Source: VRUE01 sp963727465 (GTDB taxonomy: Bacteria > Actinomycetota > Thermoleophilia > Solirubrobacterales > 70-9). From it: a DNA stretch of 64,000 nucleotides. Both the position numbers and the translations under genes were made by a program. Under the pieces are notes generated by a model. That model searched no databases. It was given only the letters and a program-made list of their open reading frames with translations, and had not been told where the DNA came from. Below, in pieces: positions 34,289 to 42,127 of this stretch. Position 1 is the first letter of the stretch. Each line of letters starts with the position of its first letter. Where the stretch lies: assembly GCA_963727465.1 (NCBI GenBank), contig CAVSGL010000012.1:372001-436000 (forward strand), read 5' to 3'.

Positions 34289-34956
34289 CCCCTCCCGCCG
34301 AAGCGCCGCCTGCGCGCCTCGAACTCCGCCAGCGCGGCCTCGAAGGCGGCGCGGTCGAAGTCGGGCCAGAGCTCGTCGCGGAAGACGAGCTCGGAGTAGG
34401 CGCACTGCCAGAGCAGGTAGTTGGAGATTCGCTGCTCGCCGCTGGTCCGTATGAGGAGGTCGGGATCGTGCATCTCGGGCGCGTAGAGGTGACGGCGGAA
34501 CTCGTCCTCGGAGTCCCCCCTGAACGTTCGCGCCGCGTCGACGATCTCCGCCCGGCCGCCGTAGTTGAAGGCGACGAAGAGCGTGATCCGCTCGTTCTTC
34601 GCGGTCTCCGCTTCGGCCCATTCCATCTTCTCGACCAGCTCCGCGGCGACCCCGTCGCGGCGGCCGAGGAAGCGCATCCGCACCCCTTCGGCGTCGAGCT
34701 CGGGCGTTTCGGAGTCGATCCGCTCGCCGAACATCCGCATCAGGCCGCCGACCTCCTCGTCGGACCGCGACCAGTTCTCGGTCGAGAACGAGAACACGGT
34801 GAGCTCATCGATCCCCAGCTCGGCCGCGTCGCGGAGCCGTTCCTTGACCACGTCGGCGCCGACTCGGTGTCCATCGACCACGGGCAGGCCGCGGCGCTGC
34901 GCCCAGCGCCCGTTGCCGTCGGTGATGATCGCTACGTACCGCGCGGAGGCGCTCAC
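34285..34956 (-). CDS. uppS: Polyprenyl (undecaprenyl) diphosphate synthase
   Basis: A 223-residue cis-prenyltransferase. The catalytic Asp13 is in IITDGNGRW (Thr replaces the usual Met), followed by GHRVGA, FSFSTENWSRS, and the C-terminal RTSGEQRISNYLLWQ and DELWPDF segments. It builds the carrier lipid for peptidoglycan. At 223 residues it is a little shorter than E. coli UppS (253), missing some of the N-terminal extension. It overlaps frr by 4 nt and cdsA by 4 nt. Chain length cannot be decided from sequence alone. Confidence 0.94.
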   Translation of the reverse strand: MSASARYVAIITDGNGRWAQRRGLPVVDGHRVGADVVKERLRDAAELGIDELTVFSFSTENWSRSDEEVGGLMRMFGERIDSETPELDAEGVRMRFLGRRDGVAAELVEKMEWAEAETAKNERITLFVAFNYGGRAEIVDAARTFRGDSEDEFRRHLYAPEMHDPDLLIRTSGEQRISNYLLWQCAYSELVFRDELWPDFDRAAFEAALAEFEARRRRFGGRG

Positions 34957-35516
34957 ACCTCCAGGATCTCCTCTTCCTTCCCCTTCAAGAGCTCGTCGAT
35001 CTCGGCGATCGCCTCGTCGGTCTGCTTCTGTAGCTCCGCCTCGGCGCGGCGCTCGTCGTCCTCGCCGGCTTCGCCCTCCTTCTTCAGGTCGCGCAGGTCC
35101 TGCATCGTGTCGCGGCGGATGTTGCGGACCGCGATGCGACCGTCCTCGGCGACGCCGTGGACCACCTTGACCATCTCGCGGCGGCGCTCCTCGGTCAGCT
35201 CGGGGATCTGGAGGCGGATCACGCTGCCGTCGTTGTTCGGCGTCAGGCCGACGTCGGAGTCCTGGATCGCCTTCTCGATCTCGCCGATCGACCCCTTGTC
35301 GAAGGGGGTGACGGTGAGCAGGCGGGCGTCGGAGGCGGCGACGTTGGCGAGCTGCTTGAGCGGCGTCTGCGAGCCGTAGTAGTCGACGACGATGCGGTCC
35401 AGCAGGTGCGGCGAGGCGCGTCCCGTGCGCACCGTGGCGAGCTCGCCACGGCTCGACTCGACCGATTTGCGCATCCGCTCTTCGGCGTCCTTGAGCAGCT
35501 CGTCGATCAGCTCCAC
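34953..35516 (-). CDS. frr: Ribosome recycling factor
   Basis: A 187-residue protein, the normal RRF length. The three-helix bundle opens with LKDAEERMRKSVESSRGELATVRTG-like sequence, then ASPHLLDRI and YYGSQTPLKQLANV in the alpha/beta domain, and closes with RRDTMQDLRDLKK. It splits post-termination ribosomes with EF-G. GTG 35516 is preferred to a TTG 13 codons upstream because GGAGAGAGG lies 6 nt before it and the length then matches the family. It follows pyrH by 19 nt in the rpsB-tsf-pyrH-frr order widespread in bacteria. Confidence 0.95.
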   Translation of the reverse strand: MELIDELLKDAEERMRKSVESSRGELATVRTGRASPHLLDRIVVDYYGSQTPLKQLANVAASDARLLTVTPFDKGSIGEIEKAIQDSDVGLTPNNDGSVIRLQIPELTEERRREMVKVVHGVAEDGRIAVRNIRRDTMQDLRDLKKEGEAGEDDERRAEAELQKQTDEAIAEIDELLKGKEEEILEV

Positions 35517-35535
35517 TGGGATCCTCTCTCCGGTC

Positions 35536-36270
35536 TCAGCCGGCGGCGCTGTCAACCAGCGTGCCGACCCTCTCGCCGCTGACGATCCTATCTATGTTCG
35601 TCTCGTCGCCCATGTTGAAGACGCAGATCGGCAGGTCGTTGTCCATGCACAGCGAGAGCGCCGTCGAGTCCATCACCCTGAGCCCGCGCTCGATCGCCTC
35701 GCGGTGGCCGATCTCGGGGATGAACTCGGCGTCCGGGTTCTCCGCCGGGTCGGAGTCGTAGACGCCCTCGACCCCGTTCTTGGCCATCAGGATCGTCTCG
35801 GCGTGGATCTCCAGCGCGCGCAGCGCCGCTGCGGTGTCGGTGGTGAAGAACGGGTTGCCGGTGCCGGCGGCGAAGATCACCACGCGGCCCTTCTCCAGGT
35901 GACGCATCGCGCGGCGGCGGATGTAGGGCTCGGCGACCTCCTTGACGTCGATCGCCGAGAGCACCCGCGTGTACTGGCCGAGCTTCTCCAGCGCGTCCTG
36001 GAGGGTGAGCGCGTTGAGCACCGTCGCCAGCATCCCCATGTAGTCGCCGGTGGCGCGGTCCATGCCGTCGGCGGCGCCGCGCAGGCCGCGGTAGATGTTG
36101 CCGGCGCCGACGACGATCGCGACCTCGACCCCCCGTGCCCGCACCGCCGCGACCTGACGAGCGATCCGCTCGACCTCGTCGGCGTCGGTGCCGTGCTCGC
36201 GCCGCCCCATCAGCGCCTCCCCCGAGAGCTTCAGGAGGATGCGGCCGAACTTGGGCTCGGGCCGGCTCAA
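35536..36270 (-). CDS. pyrH: UMP kinase
   Basis: A 244-residue amino-acid-kinase-fold enzyme that phosphorylates UMP to UDP. Typical segments: ILLKLSGEALMG (about residues 9-20), VVGAGNIYRG, DYMGMLATVLNALTLQDALE, AAGTGNPFFTTDTAAALRA and the C-terminal VFNMGDETNI. The TTG start at 36270 shares bases with the tsf stop as TTGA, so translation is probably coupled; the upstream frame is antisense-like. UDP feeds UDP-GlcNAc used by MurA and cell-wall synthesis. Regulation by GTP/UTP is a family property not visible here. Confidence 0.95.
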   Translation of the reverse strand: MSRPEPKFGRILLKLSGEALMGRREHGTDADEVERIARQVAAVRARGVEVAIVVGAGNIYRGLRGAADGMDRATGDYMGMLATVLNALTLQDALEKLGQYTRVLSAIDVKEVAEPYIRRRAMRHLEKGRVVIFAAGTGNPFFTTDTAAALRALEIHAETILMAKNGVEGVYDSDPAENPDAEFIPEIGHREAIERGLRVMDSTALSLCMDNDLPICVFNMGDETNIDRIVSGERVGTLVDSAAG

Positions 36271-36875
36271 TCGCCCTCGCCGACGCGGAAATAGGCGAAG
36301 CGGGCGACGCGGACGTTCTCGCCGGTCTTCGCCGCGAGCTCCTGGCGCAGCTCCTCGATCGACTTCGAGTCGTGTTTGTCGGCGTTGACGTGGGGCTGGT
36401 CGAGCAGCGCCACCTCCTTCGCCCACTTGCCGAGCTGGCCCTCGACGATCTTCTCGACGACGTTGTCCGGCTTGCCTTCTTCGCGCGCCTTCTCTTCGAA
36501 GACCTTCTTCTCCGCCTCGCGCTCCTCGGCCGGGATCTCCTCCGCGGAGACGAACTGGGGCGCGGTCGCGGCGACGTGCAGCGCGACCTCGTAGGCGAAC
36601 GCCCTGAAGTCCTCGTTGCGGGCGACGAAGTCGGTCTCGCACTGGACTTCGACCATCGCGCCGACCTTGTCGTTGGCGTGGATGTAGGAGGCGACGACGC
36701 CCTCGCTGGTCCCCCGCCCTTCGCGCTTGGCGGCGGAGGCCTGTCCCTTCACCCGCAGGATCTCGATCGCCCGGTCGACGTCCCCCTCGGACTCCGCAAG
36801 CGCCGCTTTGCAGTCCATCATCGCCGCCCCGGTCCGCTCCCTCAGCGCCTTGACGTCAGCCGCCGTGACGCTCAT
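36267..36875 (-). CDS. tsf: Elongation factor Ts
   Basis: A 202-residue EF-Ts of the short (Thermus-like) type, with one core subdomain rather than two. The UBA-like N-terminal domain is VKALRERTGAAMMDCKAAL and the nucleotide-exchange motif is QCETDFVARN (about residues 78-87). It recycles EF-Tu-GDP. It starts 4 nt inside the rpsB end (ATGA-type overlap), in the usual rpsB-tsf order. Confidence 0.95.
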   Translation of the reverse strand: MSVTAADVKALRERTGAAMMDCKAALAESEGDVDRAIEILRVKGQASAAKREGRGTSEGVVASYIHANDKVGAMVEVQCETDFVARNEDFRAFAYEVALHVAATAPQFVSAEEIPAEEREAEKKVFEEKAREEGKPDNVVEKIVEGQLGKWAKEVALLDQPHVNADKHDSKSIEELRQELAAKTGENVRVARFAYFRVGEGD

Positions 36876-37795
36876 TTGGAGCCCCCCTCGGCCTCGGCCG
36901 GTCTTGGAGCGGTCTCAGCCGGCGCGGTCTCGGTCGCCTGTTTCCCGGCGGCAGCTTTCTCTTCCGCGGCCTTTTTCTCCGCCGCCTCTTTTGCGGCCGC
37001 TTCCTCGGCTTCCTTGCGGACCTTCTCTTCCTCCTCGCGTTTCTTGCGCTCTTCCTCCTCGCGTTTGCGCCGTTCCATCTCCTCCTGTAGGCGCTTCTCC
37101 TCCTGCACGCGCCAGGCGCCCGCGCCCTCCTCGACCGCGGCGCCGATCGTCGCGATCACGAGGCGGCAGGAGCGGATCGCGTCGTCGTTGCCCGGGATGA
37201 CGTAGTCGATCGGGGTCGGATCGCAGTTGGTGTCGACCAGGCCGATGATCGGGATCCGCAGGCGCGCAGCCTCGCGGACCGCGATCTCCTCCGTTTTCAG
37301 GTCGGTGACGAAGACGGCGTCGGGCAGGCGCTCCATGTCGCGGACGCCGCCGAGGTTGTACTCGAGCTTGGCCAGCTCGGCCTGCATCGTCATCCGCTCC
37401 TTGGTCGGCAGCAGCTCGAGTTTGCCCTCCTCCTGCCACTCGGTGAGCTCGTGCAGGCGGGCGATCCGCTGCGAGATCGTGTTGAAGTTGGTCAGCAGGC
37501 CGCCCAGCCAGCGCTGGTTGACGTAGGGCATCTTGCAGCGATCGGCCCACTCCTGGACCGGGCCGCGCGCCTGCTTCTTGGTGCCGACGAAGAGCACCGT
37601 GCCGCCGCCGCTGGCGAGCTCGCCGGCGAAGCGGCGCGCGTTCTCCAGCAGCGCCTCGGTCTGGACCAGGTCGATGATGTGGATCCCGTCCAGCTCGCCG
37701 AAGATGTAGCGGCGCATGTGCGGGTTCCAGCGACGGGTCTGGTGGCCGAAGTGGACTCCGGCCTCCAGCAGCTCTTTCAGGCCTGCCTCTGGCAT
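36872..37795 (-). CDS. rpsB: 30S ribosomal protein S2 with long Glu/Lys/Ala coiled-coil tail
   Basis: A 307-residue S2; the core of about 235 residues contains LLEAGVHFGHQTRRWNP, RYIFGELDGIHIIDL, FVGTKKQA and WLGGLLTNF. Beyond it is a tail of about 70 residues made of E/K/R then A/E/K repeats, predicted helical, ending in a Pro/Glu-rich stretch. Tails on S2 occur in several actinobacteria. ATG 37795 starts at the conserved position and has AAGGAG 11 nt upstream; an ATG 12 codons earlier is possible. It heads the rpsB-tsf-pyrH-frr-uppS-cdsA run. Confidence 0.93.
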   Translation of the reverse strand: MPEAGLKELLEAGVHFGHQTRRWNPHMRRYIFGELDGIHIIDLVQTEALLENARRFAGELASGGGTVLFVGTKKQARGPVQEWADRCKMPYVNQRWLGGLLTNFNTISQRIARLHELTEWQEEGKLELLPTKERMTMQAELAKLEYNLGGVRDMERLPDAVFVTDLKTEEIAVREAARLRIPIIGLVDTNCDPTPIDYVIPGNDDAIRSCRLVIATIGAAVEEGAGAWRVQEEKRLQEEMERRKREEEERKKREEEEKVRKEAEEAAAKEAAEKKAAEEKAAAGKQATETAPAETAPRPAEAEGGSK

Positions 37796-37831
37796 TTGCG
37801 AAAAGTCTCCTTGGGTTTGGTGAAGCCCCAT

Positions 37832-37931
37832 CGCCCTCGCCCGGGGACCGGCCTCGAGGGGCGGGTCAGGATCCGGGTGGCCACGGTGGGGGTCGGTTTA
37901 GAACGAAGGGATTGTAGTGGGGAGCGTCGAG
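37832..37931 (-). promoter_or_regulatory. rpsB leader with candidate -10 TACAAT
   Basis: TACAAT at 37911-37916 on the minus strand is the best -10 in the 137-nt space before rpsB; no confident -35. The leader is GC-rich and could hold an S2-responsive structure, which I could not identify. Confidence 0.4.
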
Positions 37932-38612
37932 TCAGGCGGCGCGGGCGGCGCTCAGCGCGGTGGCGAGATCCGCGGGCAGCGGCGAACCGAAGCTGAGCGG
38001 CTCGCCGCTTGCCGGATGGACGAAGGCGAGCCGGTGGGCGTGCAGGAACTGGCGCCGGAGCCCGTACTTCTCCCTGCCGCCGTAGGTGACGTCGCCGACC
38101 AGCGGGTGCCCGATCGCGCTGAAGTGGGCGCGGATCTGGTGGGTCCGGCCGGTCTCCAGGGTCGCCTCGAGGTAGCTGTCGGCGGCGAGCAGCTCGAGCA
38201 CCTCGAAGTGCGTGCGGGCCTGACGCGACGCCGCGCCCGACACTGCCATCCGGTGGCGCTGCCGGGAGGCGCGGCCGATCGGGGCGTCGATCGTGCCGGT
38301 GCGCGAGGCGAGCCGCCCTTCGGCGAGGGCGAGGTAGACGCGCTCGACCTCGCGACGGCGGACCAGCTCCTGTAGGGCGGCGTGCGTGGCGTCGTCGCGG
38401 GCGACCACGAGCAGCCCGCTCGTCTCCTTGTCGAGCCGGTGGACGATCCCCGGTCGCTCCGGGTCGGCGCCGCCGCCGAGGATCTCGCCGAGCTCGTCGA
38501 CCAGCGTCGGGCCGCGGTGCGAGGGCGCCGGATGGACGACGAGCCCCGCCGGCTTGTCGATCACCGCCAGCGAGTCGTCGACGTGGATCACGCGGAGCTC
38601 AGCCGCCGCCAT
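37932..38612 (-). CDS. RluA-family rRNA pseudouridine synthase (RluD-like)
   Basis: A 226-residue synthase with the catalytic Asp61 in HRLDKETSG (residues 58-66), plus LEATLETGRTHQIRAH and HPLVGDVTYG. The N-terminal S4 RNA-binding domain of RluD is absent; the protein opens directly at the catalytic domain. Homologues modify 23S rRNA positions such as 1911, 1915 and 1917, which in this genome lie exactly at the edge of the 23S intron. Whether this enzyme acts there is not known. It overlaps lspA by 14 nt. Confidence 0.9.
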   Translation of the reverse strand: MAAAELRVIHVDDSLAVIDKPAGLVVHPAPSHRGPTLVDELGEILGGGADPERPGIVHRLDKETSGLLVVARDDATHAALQELVRRREVERVYLALAEGRLASRTGTIDAPIGRASRQRHRMAVSGAASRQARTHFEVLELLAADSYLEATLETGRTHQIRAHFSAIGHPLVGDVTYGGREKYGLRRQFLHAHRLAFVHPASGEPLSFGSPLPADLATALSAARAA

Positions 38613-39063
38613 CGGCCTCGCTCAGGTAGCTCAGGGCCAGCACGACGACCCCCAGCGTGATCGCCACGTCGGCGAGGTTGAACGGCGGCCAGCTGAGGAT
38701 GTCGATGTAGTCGGTGACCGCGCCGGCGCGCACGCGGTCGATCAGGTTGCCGAGCGCGCCGCCCGCGAGCAGACCGACGGCGATCCACGCGCCGGGCCGC
38801 CCCGGGTTGCGGGCGAAGAGCACGCCGACGAACGCCAGGGCGACCAGGGTGAGCGCGATCAGCGCCACCCCGCCGCCGCTGGCGAGCCCGAAGGAGACAC
38901 CCTCGTTGTGGGCGAGGGTGAGTTCGAGCGGGCCGAGCACCTCGACGTGCTCTCCGGGGACGAGGTTCGCCTCGACCAGCGCCTTGGCGGCCTGGTCGAG
39001 CGCGACCGTCAGCGCGCAGAGCAGGCCCGCGCGGATCCAGGCGCTGCGTCCGCCGGCGCTCAC
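38599..39063 (-). CDS. lspA: Lipoprotein signal peptidase (signal peptidase II)
   Basis: A 154-residue membrane aspartyl protease with four helices. The conserved segments are ALDQAAKALVE near the N-terminus, AHNEGVSFG, GGALGNLIDRV with the first catalytic Asp, and FNLADVAI with the second. It removes signal peptides from diacylated prolipoproteins. GTG 39063 overlaps the yggT stop (GTGA). The order sepF-proC-yggT-lspA-rluD resembles the ylm cluster of Gram-positive bacteria. Confidence 0.94.
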   Translation of the reverse strand: MSAGGRSAWIRAGLLCALTVALDQAAKALVEANLVPGEHVEVLGPLELTLAHNEGVSFGLASGGGVALIALTLVALAFVGVLFARNPGRPGAWIAVGLLAGGALGNLIDRVRAGAVTDYIDILSWPPFNLADVAITLGVVVLALSYLSEADGGG

Positions 39064-39365
39064 CCTGCGATCAGGCGGACGACGATCTCGCGCAGCACGT
39101 AGAGGACGATGATCCCGATCATCGGGCTGAGGTCGAGCCCGAAGCCGCCGCCCCCGATCGGCGGCAGGATGCGGCGGAAGAGGTTGAGGTAGGGATCGGT
39201 CGTCTGCGAGACGAAATCGAGCACGGCGCGCAGCGTCGGGTTGTAGGGCATGCGCGGGATCCACGACATCAGCACGCGGATCAGGATCAGGATGATGTAG
39301 ACGAGAAACAGCGCGGCGACGTAGTCGGCGATGTCCTGGCGGCTGAGCGCGAGCAGGAAGGTCAT
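39060..39365 (-). CDS. YggT-family membrane protein (YlmG-like)
   Basis: A 101-residue protein with two membrane helices and the family segment FRRILPPIGGGGFGLDLSPMI between them. YlmG homologues sit beside sepF and are linked to division or protein placement, though the biochemical role is unclear. ATG 39365 overlaps the proC stop as ATGA. Full family length. Confidence 0.9.
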   Translation of the reverse strand: MTFLLALSRQDIADYVAALFLVYIILILIRVLMSWIPRMPYNPTLRAVLDFVSQTTDPYLNLFRRILPPIGGGGFGLDLSPMIGIIVLYVLREIVVRLIAG

Positions 39366-40120
39366 CCGCGCATCCGCTCCAGCGAGGCGCGCACCGCGGC
39401 CTCGAACGCGCCCTTCGCCCCCTGCCGGTCGAGCGCCGCGAGGCCGGCCTCGGTGCTGCCCCCGGGCGAGGCGACCGCCCTGCGCACGTCGGCCGGGTGG
39501 CGCAGCCGCAGCAGCTCGGCGGTGCCCGCGGTGGTCTCGACCACGAGCTCCCGCGCCAGCTCCGGGTCGAGCCCGTCGGCGGCGCCGGCGTCGGCGATCG
39601 CCTCGACCGCCAGCGCCAGGTAGGCGGGGGCGCAGCCCATCACCGCGGTCGCGGCGTCGAACTCCGAGTCGGGCAGCTCGACCACGTGCCCGAGCGTCTC
39701 CAGCAGCGTTCGCACCTCGGGCCGGGCGAACCCGGCCAGGCACAGGACCCCACGCCGCACCTCGACGGCCACGTTGGGCATCACGCGCGCCACCTCCGCC
39801 CCTGCAAAGGCTCCCTGCACGGCGGCCAGCGAGGTCGCGCCCAGCAGCGAGACGACTGCGCCTGCGGCGCCGAGCTCGACGGCGGCCTCGGCCAGCCTTG
39901 CCGGCTTGACCGCAAGCACCACGAGGTCGGCGCGCTCGGCCAGCTCCGCATTCGAGCCGGCAGCCTCCCCCCCGAGCTGCTCCGCAAGCTCGCGCGCCCG
40001 CCCGGAGCCGGAGTCCGTGAACAGCATCCCATCCACCTCTCCGGCCAAACCACGAGCCATCGCCGCAGCCATATTGCCCGAGCCGACGAATCCAACGATC
40101 ACCTTGGGGACCCTAGCCAT
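39362..40120 (-). CDS. proC: Pyrroline-5-carboxylate reductase
   Basis: A 252-residue NAD(P)H-dependent enzyme completing proline synthesis. The Rossmann motif is GFVGSGNMAAAM (about residues 9-20); VLAVKPARLAEA, VARVMPNVAVEVRRGV and the C-terminal VASPGGSTEAGL are the conserved segments. It is shorter than typical ProC (about 265-275), chiefly at the tail. ATG 40120 opens at the dinucleotide fold; the longer frame upstream would translate inverted repeat IR-B and is rejected. It sits between sepF and yggT, as proC commonly does in actinobacteria. Confidence 0.93.
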   Translation of the reverse strand: MARVPKVIVGFVGSGNMAAAMARGLAGEVDGMLFTDSGSGRARELAEQLGGEAAGSNAELAERADLVVLAVKPARLAEAAVELGAAGAVVSLLGATSLAAVQGAFAGAEVARVMPNVAVEVRRGVLCLAGFARPEVRTLLETLGHVVELPDSEFDAATAVMGCAPAYLALAVEAIADAGAADGLDPELARELVVETTAGTAELLRLRHPADVRRAVASPGGSTEAGLAALDRQGAKGAFEAAVRASLERMRG

Positions 40121-40129
40121 CCCGCGAGA

Positions 40130-40235
40130 GAGGGGTCGGGGTGTCCCTCCCACGGAGGCTCCAGAATGGCCGATTGAGCCCTCGCCCGGGATCAGCTGCG
40201 CAACGGTCTCCGGGGGAGGGACACCCCGACCCCTC
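40130..40235. repeat. Long-arm inverted repeat IR-B between sepF and proC (putative terminator)
   Basis: GAGGGGTCGGGGTGTCCCTC plus CC (40130-40151) is a perfect 22-nt complement of 40214-40235; a less perfect CGGAG / CTCCG extension goes further in. The arm begins 6 nt after the sepF stop. Its GGGTGTCCCTC core is shared with IR-C. Confidence 0.75.
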
Positions 40236-40240
40236 AACCC

Positions 40241-40777
40241 CTACGACTGGTTGAAGAACCCTTTGTCGAGCAGCCGCGCCTTCTCCTCGGCGGAGACCTC
40301 GACGTTGCGCGGCGTCAGCAGGAAGATTTTCTCGGCGATTCGCTGCATGCCGCCGTCGAGGGCGTAGGTGAGGCCGGAGCTGAAGTCGATCATTCGCTTG
40401 GAGAGCTCGTGATCGGTGGTCTGAAGGTTGAGGATCACCGGCACCGAGCGCTTGAACTGGTCGGCGACCTGCTGGGCGTCGTTGAAGTTGCGCGGGATGA
40501 CGAGGTGGACTTTGACGTCGGAGTCGCCGCCGACCGGACGCAGGGTGCGCGTGCGCGAAGCCGAGATCGGCTCGTCGTCGGCAAAGATGTCGTCGATCTC
40601 GTCACGGCGCGAGCGGCGCGAGGTCGGCAGGCGCCGCACCTGACCGGACTCGCGACGCGCCTCGATTTCCTCTTCCGAGGTCTCGGGGAAGTCTTCCTCG
40701 AACTCGGGCCCGTAGTCGTCCTCTTCGGCCAGTCCGAAATAGACCAGCGCTTTGTGCCAGCTGTCTCTCAAAGCCAT
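40241..40777 (-). CDS. sepF: Cell division protein SepF
   Basis: A 178-residue FtsZ-tethering protein. The N-terminal amphipathic membrane-binding helix is WHKALVYFGL, an acidic/basic disordered linker follows to about residue 85, and the SepF core has VHLVIPRNFNDAQQVADQFK, NLQTTDHELSKRMIDFSSGLTYALDG and FLLTPRNVEV. SepF replaces FtsA as the Z-ring membrane anchor in actinobacteria. ATG 40777 is preceded by AAGAGG. ftsZ itself is not in the window; the gene lies in a ylm-like cluster. Confidence 0.95.
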   Translation of the reverse strand: MALRDSWHKALVYFGLAEEDDYGPEFEEDFPETSEEEIEARRESGQVRRLPTSRRSRRDEIDDIFADDEPISASRTRTLRPVGGDSDVKVHLVIPRNFNDAQQVADQFKRSVPVILNLQTTDHELSKRMIDFSSGLTYALDGGMQRIAEKIFLLTPRNVEVSAEEKARLLDKGFFNQS

Positions 40778-40832
40778 GTCTCGGCCTCTTTCGGCTCGAA
40801 CCGTGCGATTCCTTTAGCGATTATGCCTGCTC

Positions 40833-41465
40833 TCAGGCGTAAAGCGCAGTTCCCAGGCGGATTATCGTCGCGCCCTCCTCGACCGCGACCGGCCAGTCCT
40901 GCGAGGTTCCCATCGAGAGGCGCTCGAGCCCGTGCTCGGCCGCGAGCTCGCCGAGGCGGGCGAAATGCGGCCGCGAGTCCTCGGGATCGGTGCTGAACGG
41001 GGGCATCGTCATCAGGCCGGAGACGCGTACCGGGCAGCGCTCGATGAACGCGCCCAGCTCGGCCGGGGCGACGCCGCCCTTGCCCTGCTCGCCGGCGACG
41101 TTGACCTCGACCAGGACCTCGGTCTCGCGACCGCCGTGACGGCCGAGCTGGACGAGCGCCGAATCGGAGGCGACCGAGTGGATCAGGCGGCAGAGCGGCA
41201 GCAGTCGCTTCACCTTGCGGCTCTGGAGGTTGCCGATGAAGTCCCAGGTGAACTCGGCGCCCCAGCGCTCGTGCTTCGCCTCGAGCTCCTGCTGGCGGTT
41301 CTCGCCGACCAGCTCGACGCCGGCCTCGGCGAGCGCGCCGAGCTCCTCCAGCGGCACGTACTTGATCGCGGCGAGCACCTCGACCTCATCGCCGGCGCGC
41401 TCGCGCACCCGTTCGAGGTTGGCGGCGATCTTGGCCGGGTCGAGGCCGTGGATCAGGCCGGGCAT
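40833..41465 (-). CDS. YggS/PROSC-family PLP homeostasis protein
   Basis: A 210-residue PLP-binding protein of the alanine-racemase fold. The PLP lysine is Lys35 in LAAIKYVPL; GENRQQELEAKHE, WDFIGNLQSRKV, LVEVNVAGEQGKGG and LSMGTSQDW are the conserved blocks. It buffers free PLP and affects amino-acid pools; no racemase activity is expected. ATG 41465 follows the frameshifted pgeF stop with a one-base gap. Order pgeF-yggS-sepF matches ylmD-ylmE-ylmF. Confidence 0.93.
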   Translation of the reverse strand: MPGLIHGLDPAKIAANLERVRERAGDEVEVLAAIKYVPLEELGALAEAGVELVGENRQQELEAKHERWGAEFTWDFIGNLQSRKVKRLLPLCRLIHSVASDSALVQLGRHGGRETEVLVEVNVAGEQGKGGVAPAELGAFIERCPVRVSGLMTMPPFSTDPEDSRPHFARLGELAAEHGLERLSMGTSQDWPVAVEEGATIIRLGTALYA

Positions 41466-41466
41466 C

Positions 41467-42127
41467 TCAGGCGTCCTCCCGCTCGAGCCAGACCAGGCCG
41501 GCCTGCCTGCCCGGGCCGCCGTCGCGGCGGTGGGAGAAGAAGAGATCCGCCTCGCAGCGCGTGCAGAGCCCGGCCGAGTCGATCTCGGTGACGCCGGCGG
41601 CGCCCAGCTGTCGCCGCGCGACCTCGCTCAGGTCGAGCATGCGGTCCCCTGCCACGCCCGGCCCGAGCTGCTCGAACGCCGCGAGAACCTCGTCGCCGAC
41701 CTCGTAGCAGCAGGGTCCGATCCCCGGGCCCGATCGCGGCGTGCGTGGCGGCGACCGCTTCGCAGCCGCGGGCGACGATCCCGGCGGCGAGGCCGCGCCA
41801 GCCGCAGTGCAGGACGGCCGCCCCGCGCGCGCCGGCGACGGCGACCGGCAGGCAGTCCGCCGTGTAGACGAGGCCGACCGGGCCGGGCGCCGTCAGCACC
41901 TGGCCGTCGACCGCCGGCGTTCCGCCGCCTGGGGAATCGTGGAAGGCGAGCTCGGAGCCGTGTACCTGGCGGCCGGCGACGATTCGGCGCGGGTCGAGGC
42001 CGAGCGCCCGGGCGAGCGGCGCGTGGCTCTCCTTCATCGACCCCGCCGAGCGGGTTGAGAAGACGGCCGTCGCGCCGGGAAGGTCGGCCTGTAGCCATTC
42101 GACGCCATCAGCCTGCCGCCACCTCAT
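41467..42127 (-). pseudogene. pgeF: Purine-nucleoside/laccase-domain protein PgeF (YfiH/YlmD), frameshifted
   Basis: The first about 133 residues (MRWRQADGVEW to AATHAAIGPG) and the last about 80 (CCYEVGDEV..LVWLEREDA) are both clear YfiH family sequence but lie in different frames. Conserved TADCLPV, LHCGWRGLAAG, IGPCCYEVG and CTRCEADLFFSHRRDGG are all recoverable if one base is removed from the CCCC run at 41722-41725, giving 219 residues. A run of identical bases is a common place for a sequencing or assembly error, so this may be an intact gene. The N-terminus overlaps the cca stop as ATGA. Function: nucleoside phosphorylase/deaminase-like, or peptidoglycan editing as proposed for the family. 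Confidence 0.8.
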
